From: Mycolicibacterium agri | GTDB taxonomy: Bacteria > Actinomycetota > Actinomycetes > Mycobacteriales > Mycobacteriaceae | Assembly: GCF_002553505.1 (NCBI RefSeq) | Contig: NZ_PDCP01000011.1 | Coordinates: forward strand, 1 to 64,000 | Direction of reading: 5' to 3' | Length of the DNA stretch: 64,000 nucleotides | Part shown: positions 1 through 7,110 of the stretch, one piece after another | How positions within the stretch are numbered: position 1 is the first letter of the stretch | How the letters are laid out: each line of letters begins with the position of its first letter | Made by a program: the position numbers and the translations under genes | The notes under the pieces: model-generated | The model's database searches: none | What the model saw: only the letters and a program-made list of their open reading frames with translations | What the model was told of the DNA's origin: nothing

Positions 1-346
1 GGGGAGGACCCTGCGGCGGCGGGGGCGGAGGCCCGGCCTCGTGCGGTGCGCCATGCCACGGATAGACGGTGTTGGCGGCGATGTCGACGATGCCCTCGGA
101 GTTCCAGTACCAGTCGTGGCAGATGTTCTGGTCCCAGGTCAGGATGCCGAATTCGCTGCCGGGGATCGGCGGGTCGCCGGGGCACCAGCGGGTGCAGGAA
201 CCCACGCCGGGCGGACAGTTGCCGCCGCTGTAGCTGGGTCCCCATGCGGGGTCGGCAGCGGCGGTCGCCGAGGTCAGGCCCACGCCGGCCAAGCCCACCC
301 CACCGGTCACCACCGCAGTGACGGTCCACCTCGCAATCCGATTCAT
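1..346 (-). CDS. small secreted Cys/Pro/Trp-containing protein, C-terminus cut by window edge
   Basis: The reading frame starts at an ATG (344-346) preceded by a good purine-rich ribosome site (GAAAGGAAG, 4 nt upstream) and stays open to the window edge, so the end is missing. The N-terminus MNRIARWTVTAVVTGGVGLA is a typical signal peptide with likely cleavage after TAAA. The mature part has several cysteines (NCPPGVGSCTRWCPGDPP), aromatic residues around WDQNICHDWYWNSEG, and a proline run near the edge. This composition matches small exported mycobacterial proteins of unknown role. No enzymatic motif is seen. It is transcribed away from mntH and is the first of several short exported proteins in the window. 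Confidence 0.7.
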   Translation of the reverse strand, partial: MNRIARWTVTAVVTGGVGLAGVGLTSATAAADPAWGPSYSGGNCPPGVGSCTRWCPGDPPIPGSEFGILTWDQNICHDWYWNSEGIVDIAANTVYPWHGAPHEAGPPPPPPQGPP

Positions 347-453
347 GGTCGCTTCCTTTCGCAAGGCGCCGCCCCGGTGGCGTCGCCGATGCGGCCCAGT
401 ACAGAACGCCGAAGGGGCTACCGATCCCAACTGCGTTACCGGGACGGTAGTCG

Positions 454-1680
454 TCAGCCAGCAACCGTGAGGTAGATAAGCACAACGTTGAGCACGCTGA
501 TCAGCCCGGCCACGAGCCAGCCGAGCGTCGAGGTCAGGCGGTGGTTGGCGTCGTCTCCCATCAGCGCGGGATTGCTGGTCAGGCGCACCAGCGGCACCAG
601 GGCAAACGGAATCCCGAACGACAGCACCACCTGCGACATCACCAGTGCGCGACTGGGGTCCACGCCGACGGCCAGGACGACCAGCGCGGGGATCAACGTG
701 ACCAGCCGACGCAGCAGCAGCGGGTAGGAGCGCCGCAGCAGGCCCTGCATGATCATCGCGCCCGCGTAGGCGCCGACCGACGTCGACGCGAGGCCCGACG
801 CGAGCAAGCCGATCGCGAAGAACAGCGCGACGACGGGCCCGAGCGCGTCGCGCACCGCGGCGTGTGCGCCCTCGATGGAGTCGGTGTCGGGTTGGCCCTG
901 CAGGTTGGTCGCCGCGATCAGCACCATCGACAGGTTCACCGCGCCCGCCACCACCATCGCCAGCCCGACGTCGATGCGCGTCACCCGCAGCAGCCGGGCG
1001 CGCTGGGCGCCGGCGTCGGGGTGGCCGTGCCGGTCGCGGGTTAGCCCGGAGTGAAGGTAGACGGCGTGCGGCATCACCGTCGCACCCAGCATGGCGGTGG
1101 CCAGCAGCACGCTTTCGGTGCCCTCGAACCGCGGTACCAATCCTTCTGCCGCCTCGGCGAGCGGGGGCGGCTCGACGAACAGACTGGTGAGAAACCCGAT
1201 CGCGATGATCAACAGCAGGCCGCTGATCACCCGCTCGAACATCTGCTGTCCGCGCCGGTTCTGGACAGCGAGCAGCAGCAGCGACACCACCCCGGTGATG
1301 ATCCCGCCGACCAGCAGCGGCAGGCCGAACAACAGATGCAGCGCGATCGCGCCGCCGACCACCTCGGCGAGATCGGTTGCCATCGCGACCAATTCGGCCT
1401 GCAGCCAGTAGCCGATCCTGGTCGGGGTGCCCGCGTGGTCGGCGACAGCTTCCGGCAGCGTGCGCCCGCTGACCAGACCGAGTTTGGCCGACAGGTACTG
1501 CACCAGACCCGCCATCGCGTTGGCCAGGAAGATGACCCACACCAGCAGGAAACCGAACTGGGCGCCTGCGCTGATGTTGGCGGCGACGTTGCCCGGGTCG
1601 ACGTAGGCGATGGCCGCGACGAACGCGGGTCCGAGCAGCAGCCAACTCGGCCGCAGCCGCGTCTCCGGGTCGCGCAGCAT
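454..1680 (-). CDS. mntH: NRAMP-family Mn2+/Fe2+ proton-coupled transporter MntH
   Basis: This 408-residue polytopic membrane protein belongs to the NRAMP family, which imports divalent metals (chiefly Mn2+) with protons across the inner membrane. The hallmark DPGN motif of helix 1 (AYVDPGNVAANISAG) and the helix-6 MPHAVYLHS motif that completes the metal site are both present. About eleven hydrophobic segments fill the chain and the length is normal for the family. The start chosen is the ATG before LRDPETRLRPSW. A near-palindrome centred on GGGTACCC lies 40-53 bp upstream and may be a metal-responsive operator. In M. tuberculosis the orthologue is Rv0924c, at the matching end of the same syntenic block. 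Confidence 0.95.
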   Translation of the reverse strand: MLRDPETRLRPSWLLLGPAFVAAIAYVDPGNVAANISAGAQFGFLLVWVIFLANAMAGLVQYLSAKLGLVSGRTLPEAVADHAGTPTRIGYWLQAELVAMATDLAEVVGGAIALHLLFGLPLLVGGIITGVVSLLLLAVQNRRGQQMFERVISGLLLIIAIGFLTSLFVEPPPLAEAAEGLVPRFEGTESVLLATAMLGATVMPHAVYLHSGLTRDRHGHPDAGAQRARLLRVTRIDVGLAMVVAGAVNLSMVLIAATNLQGQPDTDSIEGAHAAVRDALGPVVALFFAIGLLASGLASTSVGAYAGAMIMQGLLRRSYPLLLRRLVTLIPALVVLAVGVDPSRALVMSQVVLSFGIPFALVPLVRLTSNPALMGDDANHRLTSTLGWLVAGLISVLNVVLIYLTVAG

Positions 1681-1719
1681 TTCACCCCCAACTTCTATCC
1701 GGGCAGTCGAATAGAAAAG

Positions 1720-1733
1720 TTAGGGTACCCGAA
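1720..1733. promoter_or_regulatory. candidate operator upstream of mntH
   Basis: The sequence TTAGGGTACCCGAA is a 14-bp near-perfect inverted repeat centred on GGGTACCC, 40 bp before the mntH start. Its position suits a repressor site such as that of a manganese or iron regulator. The match to any published MntR or IdeR consensus was not verified, so the regulator is inference. Confidence 0.35.
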
Positions 1734-1773
1734 AACCGATGAAGCCTGCCAGTTCGGGGCGGCTAGGCGGGTG

Positions 1774-2010
1774 TCACCAGCCGAAGCCAAACCCGCCGAG
1801 GCTGATGATCGGGAAGCCCCAGTACGGGTAGTTGTTCGTCACCGACGGCGACGTCACGATCTGCGCGCTGCCGTTGGTCTGGCACTGGGTCGTGTTCGGT
1901 CCGGTGTTTGTGCACTGCGGTGCGGCAGCGGCGGTGGGTGCGACGGCGATCGCCGCGCAAGCGCCTACCGACGCCAAAAGCAATGTGAACGAACCAATTT
2001 CGATTCGCAT
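1774..2010 (-). CDS. small secreted protein, paralogue 3 of a tandem family
   Basis: This encodes a 78-residue exported protein. The ATG at 2008-2010 is chosen over a longer upstream frame because AAGGAGG sits 6 nt before it. Residues 1-30 form a signal peptide ending in PTAAAA. The mature part reads PQCTNTGPNTTQCQTNGSAQ and ends in a Gly/Phe/Trp-rich tail. The spacing of two cysteines followed by NGSAQIV matches the next two genes upstream (2042-2341 and 2390-2659), which have PQC...TEC...PGNVQ. The three genes lie head to tail on the same strand and look like tandem duplicates that have diverged. Function is unknown. Confidence 0.7.
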   Translation of the reverse strand: MRIEIGSFTLLLASVGACAAIAVAPTAAAAPQCTNTGPNTTQCQTNGSAQIVTSPSVTNNYPYWGFPIISLGGFGFGW

Positions 2011-2041
2011 GGTTGGCCTCCTTAGGGCCAAGAAGGGTGCG

Positions 2042-2341
2042 CTAGCGGTGGCCGCCGCCACCGCCGTGGGGTCCCCAACCCCCGATGATCAGCGCAGGGC
2101 CGTAGAACTCATCATCCCACGGGTAGGGGTATACGGGCACGTCCGGAGCCGTGGCGTTGAGCTGGACGTTGCCCGGAGTCTCGCACTCGGTCGTCGCCGT
2201 GCCGACCGTCTGGTCGCCGCCGCCGCTCGTGCATTGCGGCAGGCCCGGGTCGTTCGGCGCAGCCGTGGCTGTGGGTGCGCCAAAGGCCGCCGCGATGACG
2301 CCAACCGCGGTGAGCAGTGCGGCGAGATGCCGAGTCGAAAT
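2042..2341 (-). CDS. small secreted protein, paralogue 2 of a tandem family, apparent ATT start
   Basis: This 99-residue exported protein has no ATG, GTG or TTG at the proper place. A perfect AGGAGG lies 7 nt before an ATT at 2339-2341, which opens straight into a signal peptide (STRHLAALLTAVGVIAAAFG, then APTATAA). The next possible initiator is a CTG eight codons later, inside the signal peptide. The mature protein has LPQC, a TEC about 20 residues later, then ETPGNVQLN, all shared with the neighbour at 2390-2659, and ends in a Gly/His-rich tail. Standard gene callers would miss or mis-start it. Either ATT is a true rare initiator or a base of an ATG was changed. Function is unknown. Confidence 0.6.
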   Translation of the reverse strand: MSTRHLAALLTAVGVIAAAFGAPTATAAPNDPGLPQCTSGGGDQTVGTATTECETPGNVQLNATAPDVPVYPYPWDDEFYGPALIIGGWGPHGGGGGHR

Positions 2342-2389
2342 GGGATCGCCTCCTAGATCGCCGCGATGACCCCGATGAGTTGTACTGCG

Positions 2390-2659
2390 TCAGGGGAAGA
2401 AGTAGCCGTCGCCGCCGAACATGTCGCCCCACGGCCCCTCGATCTCCGGCACGGCCGGAGTGGAGTCGATCTGGACGTTGCCCGGGGTCGCGCACTCGGT
2501 GTTCGAGCCGCCGAGGGCGGCCGAACCGCCGGTGTCGACGCACTGCGGCAGGTCTGGATTCGGTTGATTCGGTTCGGCAGCTGCCACGGGCGCGGCGACG
2601 ATGGCTGCCGCGGCGCCGGCTGCGCCGATGATCGTGATGAAACTCCGGGGCGCCCGCAT
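2390..2659 (-). CDS. small secreted protein, paralogue 1 of a tandem family
   Basis: This encodes an 89-residue exported protein. The ATG at 2657-2659 is preferred over an in-frame TTG six bases upstream because GAAGGAG lies 7 nt before the ATG and almost touches the TTG. The signal peptide runs to about residue 28 (APVAAA). The mature region contains LPQCVDTGGSAALGG, then TECATPGNVQIDSTPAVPE, and ends with aromatic residues FGGDGYFFP. The pair of cysteines and the PGNVQ motif are shared with the two genes downstream. No known enzymatic domain is seen. It could be a cell-surface or secreted disulfide peptide. Confidence 0.7.
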   Translation of the reverse strand: MRAPRSFITIIGAAGAAAAIVAAPVAAAEPNQPNPDLPQCVDTGGSAALGGSNTECATPGNVQIDSTPAVPEIEGPWGDMFGGDGYFFP

Positions 2660-2681
2660 AGGCAAACTCCTTCGGTCGACC

Positions 2682-3767
2682 TCAACCCGACTTATCTGCA
2701 GCGTACAACCCCTTGCCGGTTATCAGGGGCAAGTCGAGTGTCGTCGGCACTCCGGGTGGCGCGGCCACGACAGCGGGAATGGCGTTGACGACCCGTGCGG
2801 CGGTGGCGACCAGCCCGGCGTGGTTGTGGTCGCCGTTGCGGCTGGAGAGGCACAGGTCCATGGCGTAGGACGGCTCGCCGGTGATCTCGATCCGGTAGGA
2901 CCCGCCCTCCCGCGCGGGCTTGGGCCAGTCCGGGCACAGGTCGTTGCGCAGCCGGGTGACGTGTTCGAGGACGACGGCGGGATGACCGTCGACCATGCCG
3001 CGCACCTCGAACCGCAGGGCCGCAGCCGTGCCCTTGGTGATGTGGCCCGACGCGATGTCGAAGTCCTCCGGTGCAGGCTCGCGGATGTAGTTCTCGGTGA
3101 CTTCGTCGAGCGAAACACCAAGGCCCGCAGCGAGTTGACGCACCACCGAGCCCCAGGCCAGGCTGAGCACGCCTGGCTGCAACAGCATCGGGGTCTGGTC
3201 CAGCGGCGAGCCGAAGCCCATCACGCCGAACATCACGTCGGCGCTGTCGTAGGTGTCGTAGTTGATGATCTCCATGCAGCGGATCTGCTCGATGCTCTGA
3301 CAGGTGCCCGCAAGGGCAAGGGGCAGAAGGTCATTGGCGAAGCCGGGGTCGATGCCGTTGACGAAGATGCTCGACTTGCCCGCCTGCGCGGCGTCCTCGA
3401 TCGGCTTGAGGAGATCCTCGGGAATGACGTGCCACGGGTACTGCAGAAACACGGCGCTGCTGCCGACGACGTTGACACCGGCCGACAGGATTCGCCGGTA
3501 GTCCTCGAGTGCCTCGGGCAGCCGATTGTCCGCCAGCGCGGTGTAGACGGCGCACTGCGGAGCGGTCGCGATCACCGCGTCCAGATCGGTGGTGGCCGCG
3601 ATGCCTGTCGAAACGTCAAGGCCCGCAAGTTCACCCGCGTCTTTTCCGGCCTTGGCCTCCGACGACACCCACACGCCGGTCAACTCGAAGCGGGCGTCGT
3701 TGATCAGCTGGACCAGCGCGGGCTTGCCGACGTTGCCGGTGCCGATCAACGCGACGGGAATGGCCAT
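2682..3767 (-). CDS. dihydrodipicolinate reductase-like NAD(P)-binding oxidoreductase
   Basis: This 361-residue protein begins with a Rossmann nucleotide-binding motif (IGTGNVGKPALVQL) and continues as the DapB-like / 2,4-diaminopentanoate dehydrogenase-like family that is abundant in mycobacteria. True DapB is about 245 residues, so this longer form is probably not the lysine-pathway enzyme. Conserved segments include the NGIDPGFANDLLPL and ITKGTAAALRFEVRG stretches. It starts 13 bp after the stop of the SDR gene at 3781-4572 and is surely co-transcribed with it. The KstR-type box ahead of that SDR suggests a role in steroid or lipid degradation. The substrate is unknown. Confidence 0.75.
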   Translation of the reverse strand: MAIPVALIGTGNVGKPALVQLINDARFELTGVWVSSEAKAGKDAGELAGLDVSTGIAATTDLDAVIATAPQCAVYTALADNRLPEALEDYRRILSAGVNVVGSSAVFLQYPWHVIPEDLLKPIEDAAQAGKSSIFVNGIDPGFANDLLPLALAGTCQSIEQIRCMEIINYDTYDSADVMFGVMGFGSPLDQTPMLLQPGVLSLAWGSVVRQLAAGLGVSLDEVTENYIREPAPEDFDIASGHITKGTAAALRFEVRGMVDGHPAVVLEHVTRLRNDLCPDWPKPAREGGSYRIEITGEPSYAMDLCLSSRNGDHNHAGLVATAARVVNAIPAVVAAPPGVPTTLDLPLITGKGLYAADKSG

Positions 3768-3780
3768 GGACTGTCTCCTC

Positions 3781-4572
3781 TTACAGATCCGGGAGGGGCA
3801 TGTCGAGGTTCGGGAAGGTCAGGCCGCCGTCGACCTCCAACGTCTTGCCGGTCAGGAAGCTGCCCGCCGGCGATGCGAGGTAGACGGCCGCCGCCGCGAT
3901 GTCGACCGGGTCGCCGAGGCGCCGCAGCGGCGTGGCCTTTTCCATCGGCTCGCGCAGTTCGTCGTTGGCGGCCACCACGTCCAGCGCCGAGGTCAGGATC
4001 GATCCGGGGGCGATCGCGTTCACCCGAATCTTCGGGCACAGGTCGAGCGCCGTGAGTCGGGTGTAGTGAGCGAGCGCGGCCTTCGCGGTGCCGTAGGCGG
4101 CGAACCCGCGCCCGGCGAGGCGGCCCATGGTCGAGGTGATGTTGATGATGCTGCCGCCGCCGGAGTGCTCGAGTATCAGCGGCACCGCGGCCGTCGTCAA
4201 CGCGTGCGCGGTGGCGACGTTGAAGGTGAACGCGTCCTTGAGGTCCTTGGTCGAGGTGTGCAGCAAGGCGTTCGGCATGGTGCCGCCGACGTTGTTCACG
4301 ACGATGTCTAGTTTTCCGAACGCCTCGACCGCCGTGCTTGCCAGCTTCGCCGTGTCCTCGGGATGAGCCAGGTCGGCGGTCACGATGTGGGCGCGCCGGC
4401 CGACGCCGGCAATCTGTTCGGCGACCTGCTCTAGTTGGGCCTGCGTGCGCGCCGCAATCAGCACGTCCGCACCGGCTTCGGCGAAGGCCAGCGCCATCGC
4501 GGCCCCCAGCCCTCGGCCCGCTCCTGTCACCACAGCGACCTGGTCATCCAGTCGAAATCTGTCGAGTATCAC
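3781..4572 (-). CDS. short-chain dehydrogenase/reductase
   Basis: This is a 263-residue classical SDR with the cofactor motif TGAGRGLG near residue 17, the NNVGG motif, catalytic Ser in INITSTMG, and YGTAK with catalytic Tyr and Lys. It ends with the usual [13 protein letters not shown] segment. The frame is open much further upstream, but GTG at 4570-4572 gives the standard SDR N-terminus ([17 protein letters not shown]) and is preceded by GAGAGG. It heads a two-gene operon with the DapB-like protein. A KstR-type operator at 4638-4651 lies 66 bp upstream. An NAD(P)-dependent step in steroid or fatty acid catabolism is likely, but the substrate cannot be read from sequence. Confidence 0.85.
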   Translation of the reverse strand: MILDRFRLDDQVAVVTGAGRGLGAAMALAFAEAGADVLIAARTQAQLEQVAEQIAGVGRRAHIVTADLAHPEDTAKLASTAVEAFGKLDIVVNNVGGTMPNALLHTSTKDLKDAFTFNVATAHALTTAAVPLILEHSGGGSIINITSTMGRLAGRGFAAYGTAKAALAHYTRLTALDLCPKIRVNAIAPGSILTSALDVVAANDELREPMEKATPLRRLGDPVDIAAAAVYLASPAGSFLTGKTLEVDGGLTFPNLDMPLPDL

Positions 4573-4637
4573 GCGTGCCTCTCTTCTCGTGCCGGGCGCA
4601 ACCGTAACAAGGCGCGGCGCCCGACACGCCGCATTTC

Positions 4638-4651
4638 TGAAACACGTTCTA
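4638..4651 (-). promoter_or_regulatory. KstR-type operator
   Basis: TGAAACACGTTCTA fits the published 14-bp KstR pattern TnnAACnnGTTnnA exactly. It lies 66 bp before the GTG of the SDR/DapB-like operon. KstR is the TetR-family repressor of cholesterol and lipid catabolism genes in mycobacteria. The kstR gene itself is not in the window. Confidence 0.6.
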
Positions 4652-4830
4652 GTCACAGGCGGATCAGTCAAAAGGGCTCGTTGGATGTGACGCACGAGCC
4701 AATCGCTGAGCGAAGTTATTTCACTCACAAACGGTGGTAAACGTGCTGGTAAGCCGGTCTAGGCTACGGAATTAGTGCTAGCGTCAAAATGTAGCCACTG
4801 AATCCGCAGATTAGCTTAGGAGTCTTCCCC

Positions 4831-5166
4831 GTGCCACACCGCGCCGATACTCGATCCGCCTCGATGCGGGCTACGGCGTCCAAGGCGGCTCGCGCCCTCG
4901 CCGTGCCGTTCGCGGCAGGCGCCGTGGCCCTTGGTGTCGCAGCCCCCGCGGCGGCGGACACCAGCTCCTACATCCAGGCCCTGCAGCCGCGGTACAACTT
5001 CATGAGTGAGTCCGAACTGATGTCTGCAGGCAACACCGTGTGCACCATGACGCGCAGCGGCCATCCTGCGTCGAACATCATCCCGACGCTTGTCGATCAC
5101 TACGGCGTGTCGGTGTCGGCCGCCTACGAGATCATCGTCAACGCCATCAACCACCTCGGCTGCTGA
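4831..5166 (+). CDS. DUF732-type small secreted protein
   Basis: This encodes a 111-residue exported protein. The GTG at 4831 is preceded by TTAGGAG with 8 nt spacing. The signal peptide contains a long alanine-rich core and ends in APAAAAD. The mature domain (SYIQALQPRYNFMSESELMSAGNTVC...) with two cysteines, the second being the last residue (NHLGC), matches the DUF732 family of small helical mycobacterial secreted proteins. The pair Cys at NTVC and the terminal Cys can form a disulfide. It converges with ku, the stop codons being 5 bp apart. No function is established for the family. Confidence 0.8.
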   Translation: MPHRADTRSASMRATASKAARALAVPFAAGAVALGVAAPAAADTSSYIQALQPRYNFMSESELMSAGNTVCTMTRSGHPASNIIPTLVDHYGVSVSAAYEIIVNAINHLGC

Positions 5167-5171
5167 CGGAG

Positions 5172-6119
5172 CTACTTCTTGGCGGCGGCCTTCTTCGCCG
5201 TCTTCTTGGCCGGTGACTTCTTGGCCGTCTTCTTGGCCGGCGTCTTCTTCGCCGCCGACTTCTTGGCGGTGGACTTCTTGGCGGTGGACTTCTTGGCCTG
5301 ACCGTCACCCGACGAGTCGCCTCCGCCGCGGCGGGCTTTCACGCTGGCCTCGAGCTTGGCCAACAAATCCGAGACATCCTCCGTCTCGTCGAGCTCCTGC
5401 GGCTCGGCCTCCTCGGTGGTGAACGCTTCGCCGCCTTGCAGTTTGGCTTCCACCAGCTCGCGAAGCTCTTCCTGATAGGTGTCCTCGAAGCGCTCCGGGT
5501 GGAAGTCGTCGGTCATCGACTCCACCACCTGGCCGGCCATCTTCAACTCGGCGGGTTTGATCTCGACTTCCTTGTCCAGCACCGGGAAGTCGGGATCGCG
5601 AATCTCGTCGGGCCACAGCAGCGTGTGGATGACCATCACGTCGCGCTTGCTGAAATCCTTGACCCGCAAGGCGGCCAGCCGCGTCTTGTTGCGCAGCGCG
5701 AAGTGCACGATGGCGACCCGGTCGGTCTGCGCCAGCGTCTTGGCCAGCAGCACGTAGGATTTCGTCGACTTGCCTTCGGGCTCGAGGTAGTAGCTGCGGT
5801 CGTACATCAGCGGGTCGATGTCGCTGGCGGGCACGAATTCGACGACCTCGATCTCGCGGCTGCGTTCCTCCGGCAGCGTCGCGAGGTCTTCGTCGGTGAT
5901 CACCACCATGTGACCGTCGTCGGATTCGTAGGCACGAGCGATGTCGCGGTACTCGACGACCTCCCCGCACACCTCGCAGACCCGCTTGTAGCGGATCCGT
6001 CCGTTGTCCTTGGCGTGTACCTGGTGAAACTTGACGTCGTGGTCCTGGGTCGCGCTGTAGACCTTGACAGGCACGTTTACCAGTCCGAAGGAGATCGAGC
6101 CCTTCCAAATGGACCGCAT
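5172..6119 (-). CDS. ku: NHEJ end-binding protein Ku with long lysine-rich tail
   Basis: The 315-residue protein is bacterial Ku, the homodimeric ring that binds DNA double-strand ends and recruits LigD for non-homologous end joining. The core is very close to M. tuberculosis Ku (RSIWKGSISFGLVNVPVKVY start; KFHQVHAKDNGRIRYKRVCE; DEIRDPDFPVLD). The ATG at 6117-6119 gives that start; six more codons upstream are probably not used. The last 45 or so residues are a lysine tail of degenerate KKSTA/KKTPA units that M. tuberculosis Ku lacks; such tails bind DNA in fast growers. At DNA level this is a run of related 12-15 bp repeats (about 5175-5300), prone to copy-number change. ligD lies 8 kb away. 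Confidence 0.95.
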   Translation of the reverse strand: MRSIWKGSISFGLVNVPVKVYSATQDHDVKFHQVHAKDNGRIRYKRVCEVCGEVVEYRDIARAYESDDGHMVVITDEDLATLPEERSREIEVVEFVPASDIDPLMYDRSYYLEPEGKSTKSYVLLAKTLAQTDRVAIVHFALRNKTRLAALRVKDFSKRDVMVIHTLLWPDEIRDPDFPVLDKEVEIKPAELKMAGQVVESMTDDFHPERFEDTYQEELRELVEAKLQGGEAFTTEEAEPQELDETEDVSDLLAKLEASVKARRGGGDSSGDGQAKKSTAKKSTAKKSAAKKTPAKKTAKKSPAKKTAKKAAAKK

Positions 6120-6141
6120 AGGCCCAGTATTCCCCAATCAG

Positions 6142-7110
6142 TTAGCCGCCATGCGTCGATAACGGGGGCGCGCCGGCCGCGGCGGCGTCCCTGGTCGCGC
6201 GATCGGGCAGGTCAGCACCCGCGCGGGCCACCGTCAGCGCCGACGACAACGCGGCCGTCTGCAATACCTCCGTCAGCGCGTCGATCGTGATCGCGCGCAG
6301 TTCGCGGCGCTTGTCGGCGCCCAGCAGATTGAGCGTCCACAACGCGTCGATCAACCCCGTCATGAACGCATCGCCCGCACCGAGGGTGTCCACGACGTCG
6401 ACCCGGCGGGCGGCCACCCGCGCCGCACCCGCCGCGCACAGCGCGAACGCCCCGCGCTCACCCATCGTCACCGCGACGATCGCAGGGCCGAGGTCCAGCC
6501 ACGTCTGCGCCACCTGCTCGAGGGTGCGGTTCGGATCGATCCAGCGCAAGTCCTCGTCGCTGACCTTCACCACATCGGCCCGCTCGACCAGACGGTCGAT
6601 GCGGCGACGCGCCTGCTCGTCGTCTTCGATCAGCGCCGGGCGCACGTTCGGATCGAACGTGATGGTGGCCGACACGTGATAGGTGTCGAGCAGCGCCGCG
6701 GTCGCACGGCACCCGGGTTCCAGAATGGCCGCGATCGACCCCGTGTGCGCCACCAGCGGCGGTGCCACCTCGGGGGTGCCGGTCAACTGCCAGTCGATGT
6801 CGAAGACGTATTGTGCCGAGCCGTCCTCGTCCAGTGTCGCCAGCGCGGTGGGCGTCCGCTCGGCCGTCGTGCTACCCGAAACCAGCTCCACCCCAGAATT
6901 TTTCACGTACTCGATGATTCGACGACCGCGGGCGTCGTCGCCGATGTGGGTGAGAAAGTCCACGCCGCGGCCCAGCCGCGCCAGGCCGACCGCGACGTTG
7001 AGCGGGCTGCCGCCGACATGCTCGCCGATGACCTGGCCGTCGCGCTCGACGATGTCGATCAACGCCTCACCGATGACCAGTGCCCGCTGCTGTCCGCCCG
7101 CTGCGCTCAT
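6142..7110 (-). CDS. PfkB-family carbohydrate kinase, probable fructokinase
   Basis: This 322-residue ribokinase-fold kinase has the GG motif HVGGSPLNVAVGLARLG near the N-terminus and the catalytic signature DTLGAGDAFMTGL near residue 245, whose Asp is the base. The start overlaps the stop of the mannitol dehydrogenase gene by 4 bp (ATGA), so the two are translationally coupled. Mannitol or a related polyol oxidised by the dehydrogenase would give fructose, and this enzyme would phosphorylate it to fructose 6-phosphate in the cytoplasm. The exact sugar is inferred from context; other PfkB substrates are possible. Confidence 0.85.
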   Translation of the reverse strand: MSAAGGQQRALVIGEALIDIVERDGQVIGEHVGGSPLNVAVGLARLGRGVDFLTHIGDDARGRRIIEYVKNSGVELVSGSTTAERTPTALATLDEDGSAQYVFDIDWQLTGTPEVAPPLVAHTGSIAAILEPGCRATAALLDTYHVSATITFDPNVRPALIEDDEQARRRIDRLVERADVVKVSDEDLRWIDPNRTLEQVAQTWLDLGPAIVAVTMGERGAFALCAAGAARVAARRVDVVDTLGAGDAFMTGLIDALWTLNLLGADKRRELRAITIDALTEVLQTAALSSALTVARAGADLPDRATRDAAAAGAPPLSTHGG

